In this document: positions 9,293 through 17,203 of the stretch, in pieces
Layout: each line of letters starts with the position of its first letter
Position numbering within the stretch: the stretch's first letter is position 1
From: SIG440 sp045587485
Lineage (GTDB): Bacteria; Bacillota; Clostridia; Monoglobales; Monoglobaceae
DNA length: 64,000 nucleotides
Reading direction: 5' to 3'
NCBI GenBank assembly: GCA_045587485.1
Contig: JAZNCI010000080.1
Location: forward strand, 56,817-120,816
The notes under the pieces: generated by a model
Told to the model about the DNA's origin: nothing
Seen by the model: only the letters and a program-made list of their open reading frames with translations
The model's database searches: none
Program-made: the position numbers and the translations under genes

Positions 9293-9443
9293 AAAAAAGG
9301 TGTACGGCAATGCCGTACACCGAAAAACGCACTGCCAAGTCGCCAGACAAAATTTAATACATTCAAGCATGCATAAATAAGCAGTACATTTTTGCCTAAA
9401 AAGCAAAAAGGCATACTTGAAAATAATATAAATTTTATCTGGC
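9293..9443 (-). ncRNA. Candidate small structured RNA, about 150 nt
   Basis: There is no reading frame, but a complete transcription unit on the minus strand. A consensus promoter at 9479-9451 predicts a start at 9443 or 9444. A 15-bp terminal stem (GCCAGATAAAATTTA with TAAATTTTGTCTGGC, one G-U) encloses an 11-bp stem (TTCAAGTATGC with GCATGCTTGAA, one G-U) and an apical UUUUUGC/GCAAAAA hairpin. A separate terminator, GGTGTACGGC with its complement and six T, ends it at 9293. The long rod recalls 6S RNA but is shorter. The identity is not established. Confidence 0.6.
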
Positions 9444-9450
9444 AAAAAGT

Positions 9451-9479
9451 ATTGTACCACAATTTGTCACATTTGTAAA
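9451..9479 (-). promoter_or_regulatory. Promoter of the candidate small RNA
   Basis: Minus strand: TTTACA (9479-9474), exactly 17 nt, TACAAT (9456-9451), preceded by TGG as a partial extended -10. Confidence 0.7.
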
Positions 9480-9509
9480 TAGTAAATTCCCCCTATTATT
9501 CTACATTTC

Positions 9510-9538
9510 TTGACAAAATATTGCTTTGCTGATATACT
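9510..9538 (+). promoter_or_regulatory. Sigma-A promoter for mscL
   Basis: TTGACA (9510-9515), 17-nt spacer, TATACT (9533-9538), 33 nt before the mscL ATG. Confidence 0.8.
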
Positions 9539-9571
9539 GATTACAAATTCAAAACGAAGGGTTGTATAAAT

Positions 9572-10000
9572 ATGTGGAAAGAATTTAAAAAGTTTGCTTT
9601 TAAGGGCAACGTAATTGACATGGCAGTCGGCGTTATGGTTGGCGGTGCCTTCAGCACAATTGTAAATTCATTGGTTAACGATATGGTTATGCCCGTATTC
9701 GGTGCACTTACAGCAGGGATGGATTTTAAATCTCTCAAGGTTGTTCTCAGCGAAGCGACCGAGGTTAAGCCCGAGGCAGCAGTTATGTACGGTAACTTTA
9801 TTCAGAATGTAATAAACTTTTTAATTATCGCATTTTCAATCTTTATGGTTATTAACACTCTGAACAGATTGAAGAAGAAGGAAGAAACACCTGCTCCCGA
9901 GCTACCCAAGGGCCCAACACAGGAAGAACTTCTTGCTGAAATTCGTGACCTTTTAAAAGAGTCTGCAACTGTTCCTGCACTTGAGGAAGCAAAAGAGTAA
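9572..10000 (+). CDS. mscL: Large-conductance mechanosensitive channel
   Basis: 142 aa. It forms a homopentameric pore in the cytoplasmic membrane that opens under hypo-osmotic tension. The N-terminal FKKFAFKGNVIDMAVGVMVG is diagnostic, followed by TM1 (about 14-45), a periplasmic loop, TM2 (about 70-95, YGNFIQNVINFLIIAFSIFM) and a C-terminal charged helix. It has its own promoter and terminator. ATG 9572 has GAAGG upstream. Confidence 0.96.
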   Translation: MWKEFKKFAFKGNVIDMAVGVMVGGAFSTIVNSLVNDMVMPVFGALTAGMDFKSLKVVLSEATEVKPEAAVMYGNFIQNVINFLIIAFSIFMVINTLNRLKKKEETPAPELPKGPTQEELLAEIRDLLKESATVPALEEAKE

Positions 10001-10013
10001 AAATGAGATAACT

Positions 10014-10053
10014 AAAGAGAATGTACAAAATCAACTGTACATTCTCTTTTTTT
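10014..10053 (+). terminator. Rho-independent terminator of mscL
   Basis: A 14-bp stem AAAGAGAATGTACA (10014-10027) / TGTACATTCTCTTT (10036-10049) followed by T. Confidence 0.92.
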
Positions 10054-10116
10054 GCATTGGTGACAACTCCTGCGAATATAAATTTCATATATAGGTTTTG
10101 AAAGCAGGTTGATAAA

Positions 10117-10704
10117 GTGCTGAATTATATATGGAGTGGAATGATATTAATATCATTCTTTGTGGCAATTTTTACCGGAAGAATTGATGAAACCACTGCC
10201 GCAGCGATGGAGGGCGCAGGAAATGCAATACAGACGTGCATAGGCTTGCTTGGAGTTATGTGCCTGTGGTCGGGACTAGCAAAGATAGCCGAAAATTCAG
10301 GGCTGACATCAGTCTTTGCAAAACTTTTAGGGCCTGTTACCAAGGTTATTTTTCCAAAATTAAAAAAAGACTCAGCGGCATTAAATGCAATTGTATTAAA
10401 TATGGTGGCAAATTTGCTTGGTATGGGCAATGCAGCAACTCCATTGGGGATTGCTGCTATGAAAGAGCTTGACAAAGAAAACCGCCACAGAGGCATGGCA
10501 AGCGACGAGATGTGTATGTTTGTGGTGATAAACACCGCATCAATTCAGATTATTCCCTCGACAGTGATTTCTTTGCGGCAGATGTTCGGGTCAGAAAATC
10601 CGTCGGACATTGTGGTTCCTGTATGGATTTGCAGTATATGTGGTGTAATTATGGGTGTTTTAGCGGCAAAACTTTTTGAGAAAAGAGGTAAAACCCGACT
10701 ATGA
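10117..10704 (+). CDS. spmA: Spore maturation protein A
   Basis: 195 aa membrane protein with a nucleoside-recognition (Gate) domain. In Bacillus subtilis SpmA and SpmB are needed for core dehydration of spores. The signature LGMGNAATPLGIAAMKEL (about 107-124) is present, as are hydrophobic segments at about 3-20, 42-58 and 165-185. It starts with GTG at 10117 and overlaps spmB by 4 nt (ATGA). It is one line of evidence for a spore-forming host. Confidence 0.9.
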   Translation: MLNYIWSGMILISFFVAIFTGRIDETTAAAMEGAGNAIQTCIGLLGVMCLWSGLAKIAENSGLTSVFAKLLGPVTKVIFPKLKKDSAALNAIVLNMVANLLGMGNAATPLGIAAMKELDKENRHRGMASDEMCMFVVINTASIQIIPSTVISLRQMFGSENPSDIVVPVWICSICGVIMGVLAAKLFEKRGKTRL

Positions 10705-11225
10705 TGAATATTATTTCTTCTTTAGCGATACCCATAATGATAGTTGGGATTATAGTATTTGGGTTGGCAAAACGCACAAATGTTTATGACAGCTTTATTG
10801 AGGGAGCAAAGTCAGGACTTGAGAGCACAATTCAAATTGCTGCTCCTCTTGTTGGATTGCTTGTTGGAATTTCTGCACTTCGTGGTTCAGGAGCAATGGA
10901 AATTCTGGCAAAATTGCTTGCCCCTGTGACAAATTCCTTGGGAGTGCCGTCTGAAATACTGCCTCTTGCATTACTACGCCCTGTATCGGGGAGCGGTTCT
11001 GTTGCCATAGTAAACGATATATTTAAAAACTGCGGTGCAGATTCCTTAGCCGGCAAGATTGCCTCGGTGATGATGGGCTCAACAGAAACCACCTTTTATA
11101 CTGTTGCGGTATATTTCGGAGCAGTGGGGATAAAGAATGTGCGACATACTGTCAAGTCGGCATTAATTGCGGATTTAACAGGAATGGTGATGGCGGTTGT
11201 TACAGTCAGAATGTTAATGACGTAG
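10701..11225 (+). CDS. spmB: Spore maturation protein B
   Basis: 174 aa membrane protein with a Gate domain, the partner of SpmA. Conserved segments include AAPLVGLLVGISALRGSG (about 47-64), LRPVSGSGS (about 91-99) and a GSTETTFYT motif (about 125-133). The start overlaps the stop of spmA (ATGA), so the two are translationally coupled, as in other spore formers. Confidence 0.9.
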   Translation: MMNIISSLAIPIMIVGIIVFGLAKRTNVYDSFIEGAKSGLESTIQIAAPLVGLLVGISALRGSGAMEILAKLLAPVTNSLGVPSEILPLALLRPVSGSGSVAIVNDIFKNCGADSLAGKIASVMMGSTETTFYTVAVYFGAVGIKNVRHTVKSALIADLTGMVMAVVTVRMLMT

Positions 11226-11299
11226 CAAAAAAATGTTGCACAGGGACATATTATATGATAAAATAAAAAGCATTACAAAAGAAAGGCGGTAATTGTGCA

Positions 11300-11917
11300 A
11301 TGAAGGAAAGCTACAAAACGGTCAGCCATATAGCAACTGATGAGATAGTTGAAAAGCGGTCAAGATTTATTGCCGATGTAAAGCCGGTTGAAACCGAGGA
11401 AGAGGCGGTTGCCTTTCTTGAAGAAATAAAGAAAAAATACTGGGATGCAAGGCATCATGTTTATGCATATGTGTTGGAAGAAAACAATATTCAGCGTTAC
11501 AGCGATGATGGCGAGCCGGCAGGTACGGCAGGTGTTCCTGTTTTGGATATGATAAAAAAAGAAGGATTAAGCAATATTATTGTGGTTGTGACAAGATATT
11601 TTGGCGGGATTCTGCTTGGAACAGGCGGTCTTGTTCACGCGTATTCAAAGTCTGCAAAGGTGGGCGTCGAAGCGGCACAGCCCGTAACAAAAACTCTTTG
11701 TTGCGAAATAACGATAGAGTGTGATTATTCTCTTCTTGGCAAAATTCAAAGCGAGGTTTGTGCAAAGGGCTATGAAATCTGCGGCACCGATTATGCCGAA
11801 AATGTTAAAATCTCAGCACACGTAGCAGTTTCGGAGGTTTCGGGGTTTGAGGAAGATATAATTGACAAAACAAACGGACGCATCAGTATTAAACGGGGGA
11901 AAATCGGGTACTACTAA
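11300..11917 (+). CDS. YigZ/IMPACT family protein
   Basis: 205 aa. The N-terminal UPF0029 (IMPACT) domain (about 1-125) has YSDDGEPAGTAG and the glycine-rich VTRYFGGILLGTGGLV; the C-terminal DUF1949 ferredoxin-like domain (about 135-200) completes the bacterial YigZ/YvyE architecture. The biochemical role is uncertain; IMPACT in eukaryotes modulates Gcn2. ATG 11300 has GAAAGGCGG upstream. It is a single gene between spmB and murA. Confidence 0.85.
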   Translation: MKESYKTVSHIATDEIVEKRSRFIADVKPVETEEEAVAFLEEIKKKYWDARHHVYAYVLEENNIQRYSDDGEPAGTAGVPVLDMIKKEGLSNIIVVVTRYFGGILLGTGGLVHAYSKSAKVGVEAAQPVTKTLCCEITIECDYSLLGKIQSEVCAKGYEICGTDYAENVKISAHVAVSEVSGFEEDIIDKTNGRISIKRGKIGYY

Positions 11918-11975
11918 ATATAGTGGTGTAAAACTTGACAAAACGGAAAATGTTTGAAAAAATCTCTTTCAGGGA

Positions 11976-12004
11976 TTGATTTTATTTAAATTTTGTGGTA
12001 GAAT
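11976..12004 (+). promoter_or_regulatory. Sigma-A promoter for murA
   Basis: TTGATT (11976-11981), 17-nt spacer ending TGG, TAGAAT (11999-12004). It leaves a 5' leader of ~105 nt before murA. Confidence 0.65.
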
Positions 12005-12010
12005 ATTAAA

Positions 12011-12114
12011 TTGGAAGAAAATAAAAATTCTTTTGACCGAGATTACATCTTTTTAGGCGATTTCGGATAACTACGGTCAGGCTAACTAAAGAAAAGTCTT
12101 TGGGTGGGTGAAAA
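12011..12114 (+). promoter_or_regulatory. Structured murA 5' leader
   Basis: Stem TGACCG (12034-12039) / CGGTCA (12074-12079) competes with CGAGAT (12038-12043) / ATTTCG (12060-12065). A further hairpin CTAAAGA (12086-12092) / TCTTTGG (12097-12103) covers the start of the GGGTGGG ribosome binding site. I do not match it to a known riboswitch. Confidence 0.35.
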
Positions 12115-13404
12115 ATGGAGAAATATGTTATACTCGGCGGTGCAAGGCTTGAGGGCGAGGTTGAAATCAGCGGTGCAAAAAATTCTGCAGTTGCACTGAT
12201 TGTGGCGGCGCTTATGGTTAAGGATGTATGTGTTATTGAAAATGTTCCGTCGGTAAGTGATATATATGTTCTTATAAATATAATAAACCAGCTTGGTGGT
12301 CATGCTGAGTTTATCGATAAGGGTGTTCTCAAGATTGACAGCAAAAATCTTGATTGCTATGAGGCGCCTTATGAAATGGTCAGTAAAATAAGGGCGTCAT
12401 CATATCTTATGGGTGCTCTTTTGGGCAGATTTGGCAAAGCAAGGGTTGCTATGCCCGGTGGCTGTGATTTTGGCGTAAGACCCATTGACCTTCACCTTAA
12501 GGGTTTTGTGGCTCTTGGTGCTGAATGCTCGGTTGAGGCAGGCGGAATTGTGGATATTCGCTCCGAAGGTCTCAGTGGCGCAAGTATTTATATGGATAAG
12601 GTGTCCGTTGGAGCTACTATAAACGTTATGCTGGCGGCGTCTATGGCTGATGGGCAGACTATAATTGAAAATGCGGCAAAAGAGCCTCACATAGTTGATG
12701 TTGCTAACTTTCTTAACAGTATGGGTGCCAACATTAAGGGTGCGGGTACTGATGTAATTAAAATCAAGGGTGTTGCTGAGCTTCACGGCGGTACTTATAC
12801 CGTAATTCCCGATCAGATTGAAGCAGGAACCTTTATGATAGCGGCTGCTGCTACAGGTGGCGATGTTATTATCAAGAATATAATCCCCAAGCATCTCGAT
12901 TCTATTTCGGCAAAGCTTCTTGAAATGGGCGTTGAGATTGAGGAATATGATGACAGTTTAAGGGTCAGAGCTGCGGCAAAGCTCAAAAAAGCGAATATTA
13001 CAACAATGCCACATCCCGGATTTCCTACGGATATTCAGCCACAGATGCTTATACTGCTTACCGGAGCAGAGGGTACGAGTATTGTTACTGAAAATGTATG
13101 GGATAACAGATTTAAATATGTTGAAGAACTACGCAGAATGGGCGCAAATGTGTCGGTTGACGGCAGAATTGCGGTTGTCGAGGGCGGCGGAAGACTCACA
13201 GGCTCGCCAGTTTCTTCAACAGACTTAAGAGCAGGTGCGGCGTTGGTTATTGCGGGTCTTATGGCTGATGGTGTAACCGAGGTGTATAATTTAAAATACA
13301 TTGACCGTGGCTATGAAGAGTTTGAGAAGAAGCTTCGTGGCTTGGGGGCACAGATAACACGACGTGTTGACGGAGAAAAGGGCAAAGCCGACATTATTGC
13401 GTAA
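12115..13404 (+). CDS. murA: UDP-N-acetylglucosamine 1-carboxyvinyltransferase
   Basis: 429 aa. It performs the first committed step of peptidoglycan synthesis, transferring enolpyruvate from PEP to UDP-GlcNAc in the cytoplasm. The sugar-binding start GGARLEGEVEISGAKNSA (about 8-25) and the active-site loop MPGGCDFGVRPIDLH (about 118-132) are intact; the cysteine is the fosfomycin target. The C-terminal TDIQPQ and DRGYEEFEKKL motifs are present. The gene has its own promoter and terminator and a structured leader. Confidence 0.96.
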   Translation: MEKYVILGGARLEGEVEISGAKNSAVALIVAALMVKDVCVIENVPSVSDIYVLINIINQLGGHAEFIDKGVLKIDSKNLDCYEAPYEMVSKIRASSYLMGALLGRFGKARVAMPGGCDFGVRPIDLHLKGFVALGAECSVEAGGIVDIRSEGLSGASIYMDKVSVGATINVMLAASMADGQTIIENAAKEPHIVDVANFLNSMGANIKGAGTDVIKIKGVAELHGGTYTVIPDQIEAGTFMIAAAATGGDVIIKNIIPKHLDSISAKLLEMGVEIEEYDDSLRVRAAAKLKKANITTMPHPGFPTDIQPQMLILLTGAEGTSIVTENVWDNRFKYVEELRRMGANVSVDGRIAVVEGGGRLTGSPVSSTDLRAGAALVIAGLMADGVTEVYNLKYIDRGYEEFEKKLRGLGAQITRRVDGEKGKADIIA

Positions 13405-13415
13405 ATAAAAGAGAT

Positions 13416-13444
13416 CCGCATCAAAGAAATTTGGTGCGGTTTTT
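13416..13444 (+). terminator. Rho-independent terminator of murA
   Basis: CCGCATCAAA (13416-13425), GAAA tetraloop, TTTGGTGCGG (13430-13439), then five T. Confidence 0.9.
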
Positions 13445-13474
13445 ACATATGAAATTGAACATGGAGGATATTTT

Positions 13475-14278
13475 GTGGCAGAAATAAAGATGTGCTCCTT
13501 AAGGAGCAGCAGTAAGGGAAATGCAACAATTGTATACAGTGATACCACCAAAATTCTGGTTGATTGCGGAATAAGCGGAAAAGTTTTGTGTGATGCAATG
13601 TGTCAGGCAGGGCTGCCTCCTGAAGAGATTGACGCAATGCTTATAACCCATGAGCACAGCGACCACACAAAAGGAGTGGGTGTTGTTGCAAGGAAATATA
13701 ATATTCCCGTTTTTGCTACCTATGGTACGTGGTCTGCCATGCAAAAGTTAGTGGGGGAAATTCCCCGCGGTTGCCGACGGGTTTTTGACAGAAAAATATC
13801 TTTTAAAATAGGTGATATAACAGTTAATGCCTTTGAGATTCCTCATGATGCCGCCGAGCCAGTAGGATATAGCTTTGAATGTGATGGTTATAAGGCTGCG
13901 GTTGCAACAGATATTGGTTTTATGTCGGATGAACTCTTTGAAAAAATCAAAGGTAGCCATACAGTCCTGCTTGAATCAAACTATGATTTGTTTATGCTGG
14001 ATGCAGGTACATATCCATACGAGCTTAAATTCCGAATAAAAAGCGACAAGGGTCATCTTTGCAACGACGATGCCGCGCTAACTGCACGGGATTTGGTAAA
14101 GACCGGAACAAAAAAGATAATTTTGGGACACATAAGCCCTGAGAATAATTATCCTGATTTGGCATTTGAAACTACCAGACTGTGCCTTGCAGGCAACGGA
14201 ATTACGGTTGGCAAGGATGTGGAGCTTTATGTGGCAAAAAAGGATGACGTGGTTATGCCTGAAGAGATATATAAATAA
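13475..14278 (+). CDS. Metallo-beta-lactamase fold hydrolase, YycJ/WalJ-like
   Basis: 267 aa. The zinc-binding motif THEHSDH (about 58-64) and further ligands (HDAAEPVGY, about 124-132; ATDIG, about 147-151; GHISPENN, about 217-224) define the MBL fold. The start MCSLRSSSKGNATIV resembles YycJ, linked to cell-division and wall control in Bacillus. No walR/walK is nearby here. The GTG start at 13475 has GGAGGAT 8 nt upstream. Confidence 0.85.
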   Translation: MAEIKMCSLRSSSKGNATIVYSDTTKILVDCGISGKVLCDAMCQAGLPPEEIDAMLITHEHSDHTKGVGVVARKYNIPVFATYGTWSAMQKLVGEIPRGCRRVFDRKISFKIGDITVNAFEIPHDAAEPVGYSFECDGYKAAVATDIGFMSDELFEKIKGSHTVLLESNYDLFMLDAGTYPYELKFRIKSDKGHLCNDDAALTARDLVKTGTKKIILGHISPENNYPDLAFETTRLCLAGNGITVGKDVELYVAKKDDVVMPEEIYK

Positions 14279-14279
14279 A

Positions 14280-14337
14280 GGAATGTAAAAAAGCAACATT
14301 CAACGGTTTTGATACCGCAAAAACTTTTTTACATTCC
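14280..14337. terminator. Shared terminator between convergent genes
   Basis: A 14-bp stem GGAATGTAAAAAAG (14280-14293) / CTTTTTTACATTCC (14324-14337) with a small inner hairpin CGGT/ACCG in the loop. It separates the YycJ-like gene from the minus-strand SPOCS gene. Confidence 0.8.
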
Positions 14338-14344
14338 TATTTTA

Positions 14345-15898
14345 TTATTTGAAAATATAAATTCTGTTTCCGGGCTTTATACATTCAGCTTCGTTGCCGT
14401 TAGCTGCCAGAATAGCTTTGGGCGTGGTGCGGTATCGCTTGGCAATATTCCAAAGCGTATCGCCCCGCTGTACAAAATATACAACCATAGAGGGTACGCA
14501 TGGTGCAGGGGCATCCTTGTCATAATCAATCGCCGACACATATTTGCAGTTATCTGAATTAACTGCTTTAAGACTCAGGGCAATAACCGAACGTATTTCA
14601 ATATTGCGGGCATCTGATATTGTATAACTAAGATGTTCAAGCTCTGCTTTGGCATCACAGATTGATGTTTCGCGGATATCCGCAATTTCAAAGGTGTGGC
14701 TGAAAGGCAAAACGTGGCTGAAGCCGGACAAAGGAGTATCCTTATCGGTTGTCAGAAAAACAGGATTACAGGTCATAAATCCGGAAACAGTTACGGCGCC
14801 TTTTTCTGCCACAACATTTTCGATGCTGGGAATACCGCTGCAATCGCATATCTGGTGTATATCGGGCAGATAGTCGGGCACACAGATAGTTTCTCTTTGT
14901 GAAACGTTGGTTTGAGTGGCTTCGATTAGCTGTTCCATAGGGCATTCGTCAGTTTCAATGGCAAGCTCACATTTAAGCCCGTATGCATCGCATATTGCAT
15001 CACACTCTACAATTTCAGTGGCTTTAAGACAGGCTCCAACGGTTATCTCTGCGTTTAATATACGTTTGTCACCGTCGCCGTCACGACCGATTTCGCTGTT
15101 AATATTTTTGATAACATAATCAATCTCGCCGGACATATTTTCGCCAACACCGTCAACCTCAAGAATTTCAGTAAAGGGGACACAGTGTTCCATACACTGT
15201 ATTGTGCTATCCTCTGCGTTGTCGCAGTACATAGTGCATACTTTTAATTCACCTTTGACGATTGTCTTGCCTTCAAGCAGCTTAATTTCAACAGGAGTTG
15301 GCTTGGCAGAAATTTTAAGAATTTCGCCTATGTCGGGTTTTCCTGCCGGAACCTCAAGACGTTCACGAATTATAATATCGCGTTCTGCATCACAGCACGA
15401 ATTGCATATTTTGAGATGCTGCAAATTGGTTTGCACACTTTCATCGCCTTCAATGGCGGTTGCAATGTCAACTTCAGATGCGGTTGACACTTTGATATTA
15501 ATACCGATTTTGTTACGAATGTTCAGCTTGCGGCTGTTCACAAGTGTAAATTCCGGAGTATCACATTCTGCTTCGGCAACAAGACTCATACCGGGTTTTA
15601 CTCCCTTAACGTCGATTGTGTGGTTAAAGTCATGAGTACAGCTTATAGACTTTACCGAGCCCAGAACATTGCCATCAGGAATATAAATAATATCCAACCT
15701 GATTATACCCTGAATAAAAACCTTGTCTGTCTGCAGGGTTTTTTGGGTAATAAATGCGTCAGAACTCACCCGAAGAACCTTGAGCACATCGGGCTTAACA
15801 TCAGGAACAATGATATCGCATTCTGCGGTGGTCTGACAGTATCGGGAGCAAACAACCCGTGTAAGGCACAGATGCTCCTTTTTCAGCTTAACAGACAT
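14345..15898 (-). CDS. SPOCS (DUF3794) and LysM domain protein
   Basis: 517 aa. Repeated DUF3794/SPOCS units fill about residues 25-460 (motif AECDIIVPDVKPDV near 25-38; ETICVPDYLPDIHQI near 335-349). The C-terminal LysM (about 472-516, FVQRGDTLWNIAKRYRTT) should bind peptidoglycan. SPOCS-LysM proteins are typical of Clostridia, and related domains occur in spore coat morphogenetic proteins. There is no signal peptide, as expected for a mother-cell protein. ATG 15898 has GAGGT 8 nt upstream. It is the last gene of a four-gene leftward operon. Confidence 0.85.
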   Translation of the reverse strand: MSVKLKKEHLCLTRVVCSRYCQTTAECDIIVPDVKPDVLKVLRVSSDAFITQKTLQTDKVFIQGIIRLDIIYIPDGNVLGSVKSISCTHDFNHTIDVKGVKPGMSLVAEAECDTPEFTLVNSRKLNIRNKIGINIKVSTASEVDIATAIEGDESVQTNLQHLKICNSCCDAERDIIIRERLEVPAGKPDIGEILKISAKPTPVEIKLLEGKTIVKGELKVCTMYCDNAEDSTIQCMEHCVPFTEILEVDGVGENMSGEIDYVIKNINSEIGRDGDGDKRILNAEITVGACLKATEIVECDAICDAYGLKCELAIETDECPMEQLIEATQTNVSQRETICVPDYLPDIHQICDCSGIPSIENVVAEKGAVTVSGFMTCNPVFLTTDKDTPLSGFSHVLPFSHTFEIADIRETSICDAKAELEHLSYTISDARNIEIRSVIALSLKAVNSDNCKYVSAIDYDKDAPAPCVPSMVVYFVQRGDTLWNIAKRYRTTPKAILAANGNEAECIKPGNRIYIFK

Positions 15899-15963
15899 TT
15901 TTCTATACCTCATTTCACAAAAAGTTTTTGTATATTACTATGTGAGTTTTAGCTAAGATATGC

Positions 15964-16413
15964 CTAAAATGCAAAATCACCAAAGTCAATATATTCTCCA
16001 AGCAGAACATAAATCAGAGCCAAAACCATCAAGGGATTGTCCTCCTCGCTGCTTTCAAGAAACAAAAAAATCAGAGCAATAAGAAGCAAATCCTCAGATG
16101 ACAAAAAACCCAGAATTTTTTTTGTTTCAGGATTATAGATGTGTTGGGGTATCATCCCTAACAGGGGACCATAGGGTGGCTTGTTGGTGCTCTTTTGCGA
16201 TTTTTTAATCGGGGTAAAGACAGAAGATGCACTTGCTGTATGTTCAGGCAGCTGAACCGGCGTATTTTGCTGTGGCCGAGCTTGTGCTTTAGGTGCAGAA
16301 GGAGCTCTTTTCTGTGTGTCAGGGAAAGTGTTGGCTGATTTTTGCACCGAATCATGGGGCTTTTGCGGCTGGGTATGGTGAGCGGTATTGTAACGTCTGT
16401 ATATTTTACACAC
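15964..16413 (-). CDS. Uncharacterised protein with two C-terminal hydrophobic segments
   Basis: 149 aa. The first ~75 residues are rich in Pro, Gln, Ser, Thr and Lys and look disordered. A short motif IYNPETKKILGFLSSEDLLL (about 90-109) leads into two hydrophobic stretches around an acidic ESSEEDN turn. I do not recognise the family. Its start (GTG 16413) overlaps the preceding gene's end by 8 nt, and the ribosome binding site GGGAGG runs into the GTG, so the exact start is uncertain. Confidence 0.65.
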   Translation of the reverse strand: MCKIYRRYNTAHHTQPQKPHDSVQKSANTFPDTQKRAPSAPKAQARPQQNTPVQLPEHTASASSVFTPIKKSQKSTNKPPYGPLLGMIPQHIYNPETKKILGFLSSEDLLLIALIFLFLESSEEDNPLMVLALIYVLLGEYIDFGDFAF

Positions 16414-16789
16414 CTCCCTTTTCTTTGGCTTTAAAGGCTTTCAAAATAGAGGTCAGTTTAATTAGCTTTGATGCCTGTTCAAGTTTTTTCTGACGGCTTT
16501 TGGTAAGAAACGGTTTAAGAGAGAGAAGGAAGGCGGTTTTTGAATTATCCTCTTCTGAATTAAGAGCCCGCATAATGCCCGATATTTTTGAAAGAGTTTC
16601 AAAATCAAAACCATTTCCGAAGGTTGATAGTGATTCAGGCAAAGCACTGCCGTGGTTTACACTATCGGTTTCCTCTGTGGAGGTAGAGAGCATGCCAAGA
16701 AGATTTTGTATCTGATTTTGTCCGTCATCGGATGCAAGCATTTCCTGAATCTTTTCAAATGCTGCTGAGAAATCGGGAGTTTCGTCCAT
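16406..16789 (-). CDS. Uncharacterised small protein of the SPOCS-LysM operon
   Basis: 127 aa, soluble, mostly helical. The C-terminal half reads like a conserved clostridial hypothetical: LSLKPFLTKSRQKKLEQASK (about 88-107) followed by LIKLTSILKAFK. There is no signal peptide or catalytic motif. ATG 16789 has GGAGG upstream. It lies 22 nt after the 89-aa gene and overlaps the next gene, so these are co-translated. Confidence 0.7.
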   Translation of the reverse strand: MDETPDFSAAFEKIQEMLASDDGQNQIQNLLGMLSTSTEETDSVNHGSALPESLSTFGNGFDFETLSKISGIMRALNSEEDNSKTAFLLSLKPFLTKSRQKKLEQASKLIKLTSILKAFKAKEKGGV

Positions 16790-16811
16790 TTTGCCGTTCC
16801 TCCTTCAAAAA

Positions 16812-17081
16812 TTATTTTTTTCTGACTATTTGACTAAGCTTTTCCATCAGCAGTGGATTTTGCGAAAGCTGTTTTGCTAATGCTGGATTATTTTGCAATT
16901 CCTTGCTAAGCTGGTCGGCATTAAGACCTTTCAATTGTTCAGCGACATTTCCCAAGCTCATTGATTTAATAGCGGTTTCGGCCTGTTTAAGCTGTTCGGG
17001 CGAGAGTGTTCCGCTAAGCTGTTTAAGCCCCTGTGCAAGCATCTGGGGTGACATTTTTGAAATCATATCCTGAATATTCAT
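16812..17081 (-). CDS. Uncharacterised small helical protein, first gene of the SPOCS-LysM operon
   Basis: 89 aa, rich in Gln, Leu, Met and Lys, probably all helix, with two related stretches (LKQLSGTLSPEQLKQAE and LKGLNADQLSKELQNNP). It resembles helical repeat proteins but I cannot name a family. ATG 17081 has GGAG 11 nt upstream. It follows a minus-strand promoter at 17136-17108. Confidence 0.7.
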   Translation of the reverse strand: MNIQDMISKMSPQMLAQGLKQLSGTLSPEQLKQAETAIKSMSLGNVAEQLKGLNADQLSKELQNNPALAKQLSQNPLLMEKLSQIVRKK

Positions 17082-17107
17082 AAAGGTTTGTGCTCCTTTC
17101 AAAAAAT

Positions 17108-17136
17108 CTTTTATTCCATTAAACAGTATATGTCAA
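17108..17136 (-). promoter_or_regulatory. Promoter of the SPOCS-LysM operon
   Basis: Minus strand: TTGACA (17136-17131), 17-nt spacer, TAAAAG (17113-17108). The consensus looks like sigma-A rather than a sporulation sigma factor. Confidence 0.5.
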
Positions 17137-17148
17137 TAAAACAAAATA

Positions 17149-17177
17149 GTGACAAAAACTTTTATTTATGATAAGAT
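17149..17177 (+). promoter_or_regulatory. Promoter of the YfcE-like phosphodiesterase gene
   Basis: GTGACA (17149-17154), 17-nt spacer, TAAGAT (17172-17177), divergent from the SPOCS-LysM operon promoter. Confidence 0.5.
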
Positions 17178-17203
17178 ACATTTATGAAAGGCTGTGAAAT
17201 ATT

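Noticed and set aside
9203..9460. 85-codon minus-strand frame over the candidate small RNA
   Set aside because: It runs through two terminator hairpins and the promoter-proximal stems and has no ribosome binding site.
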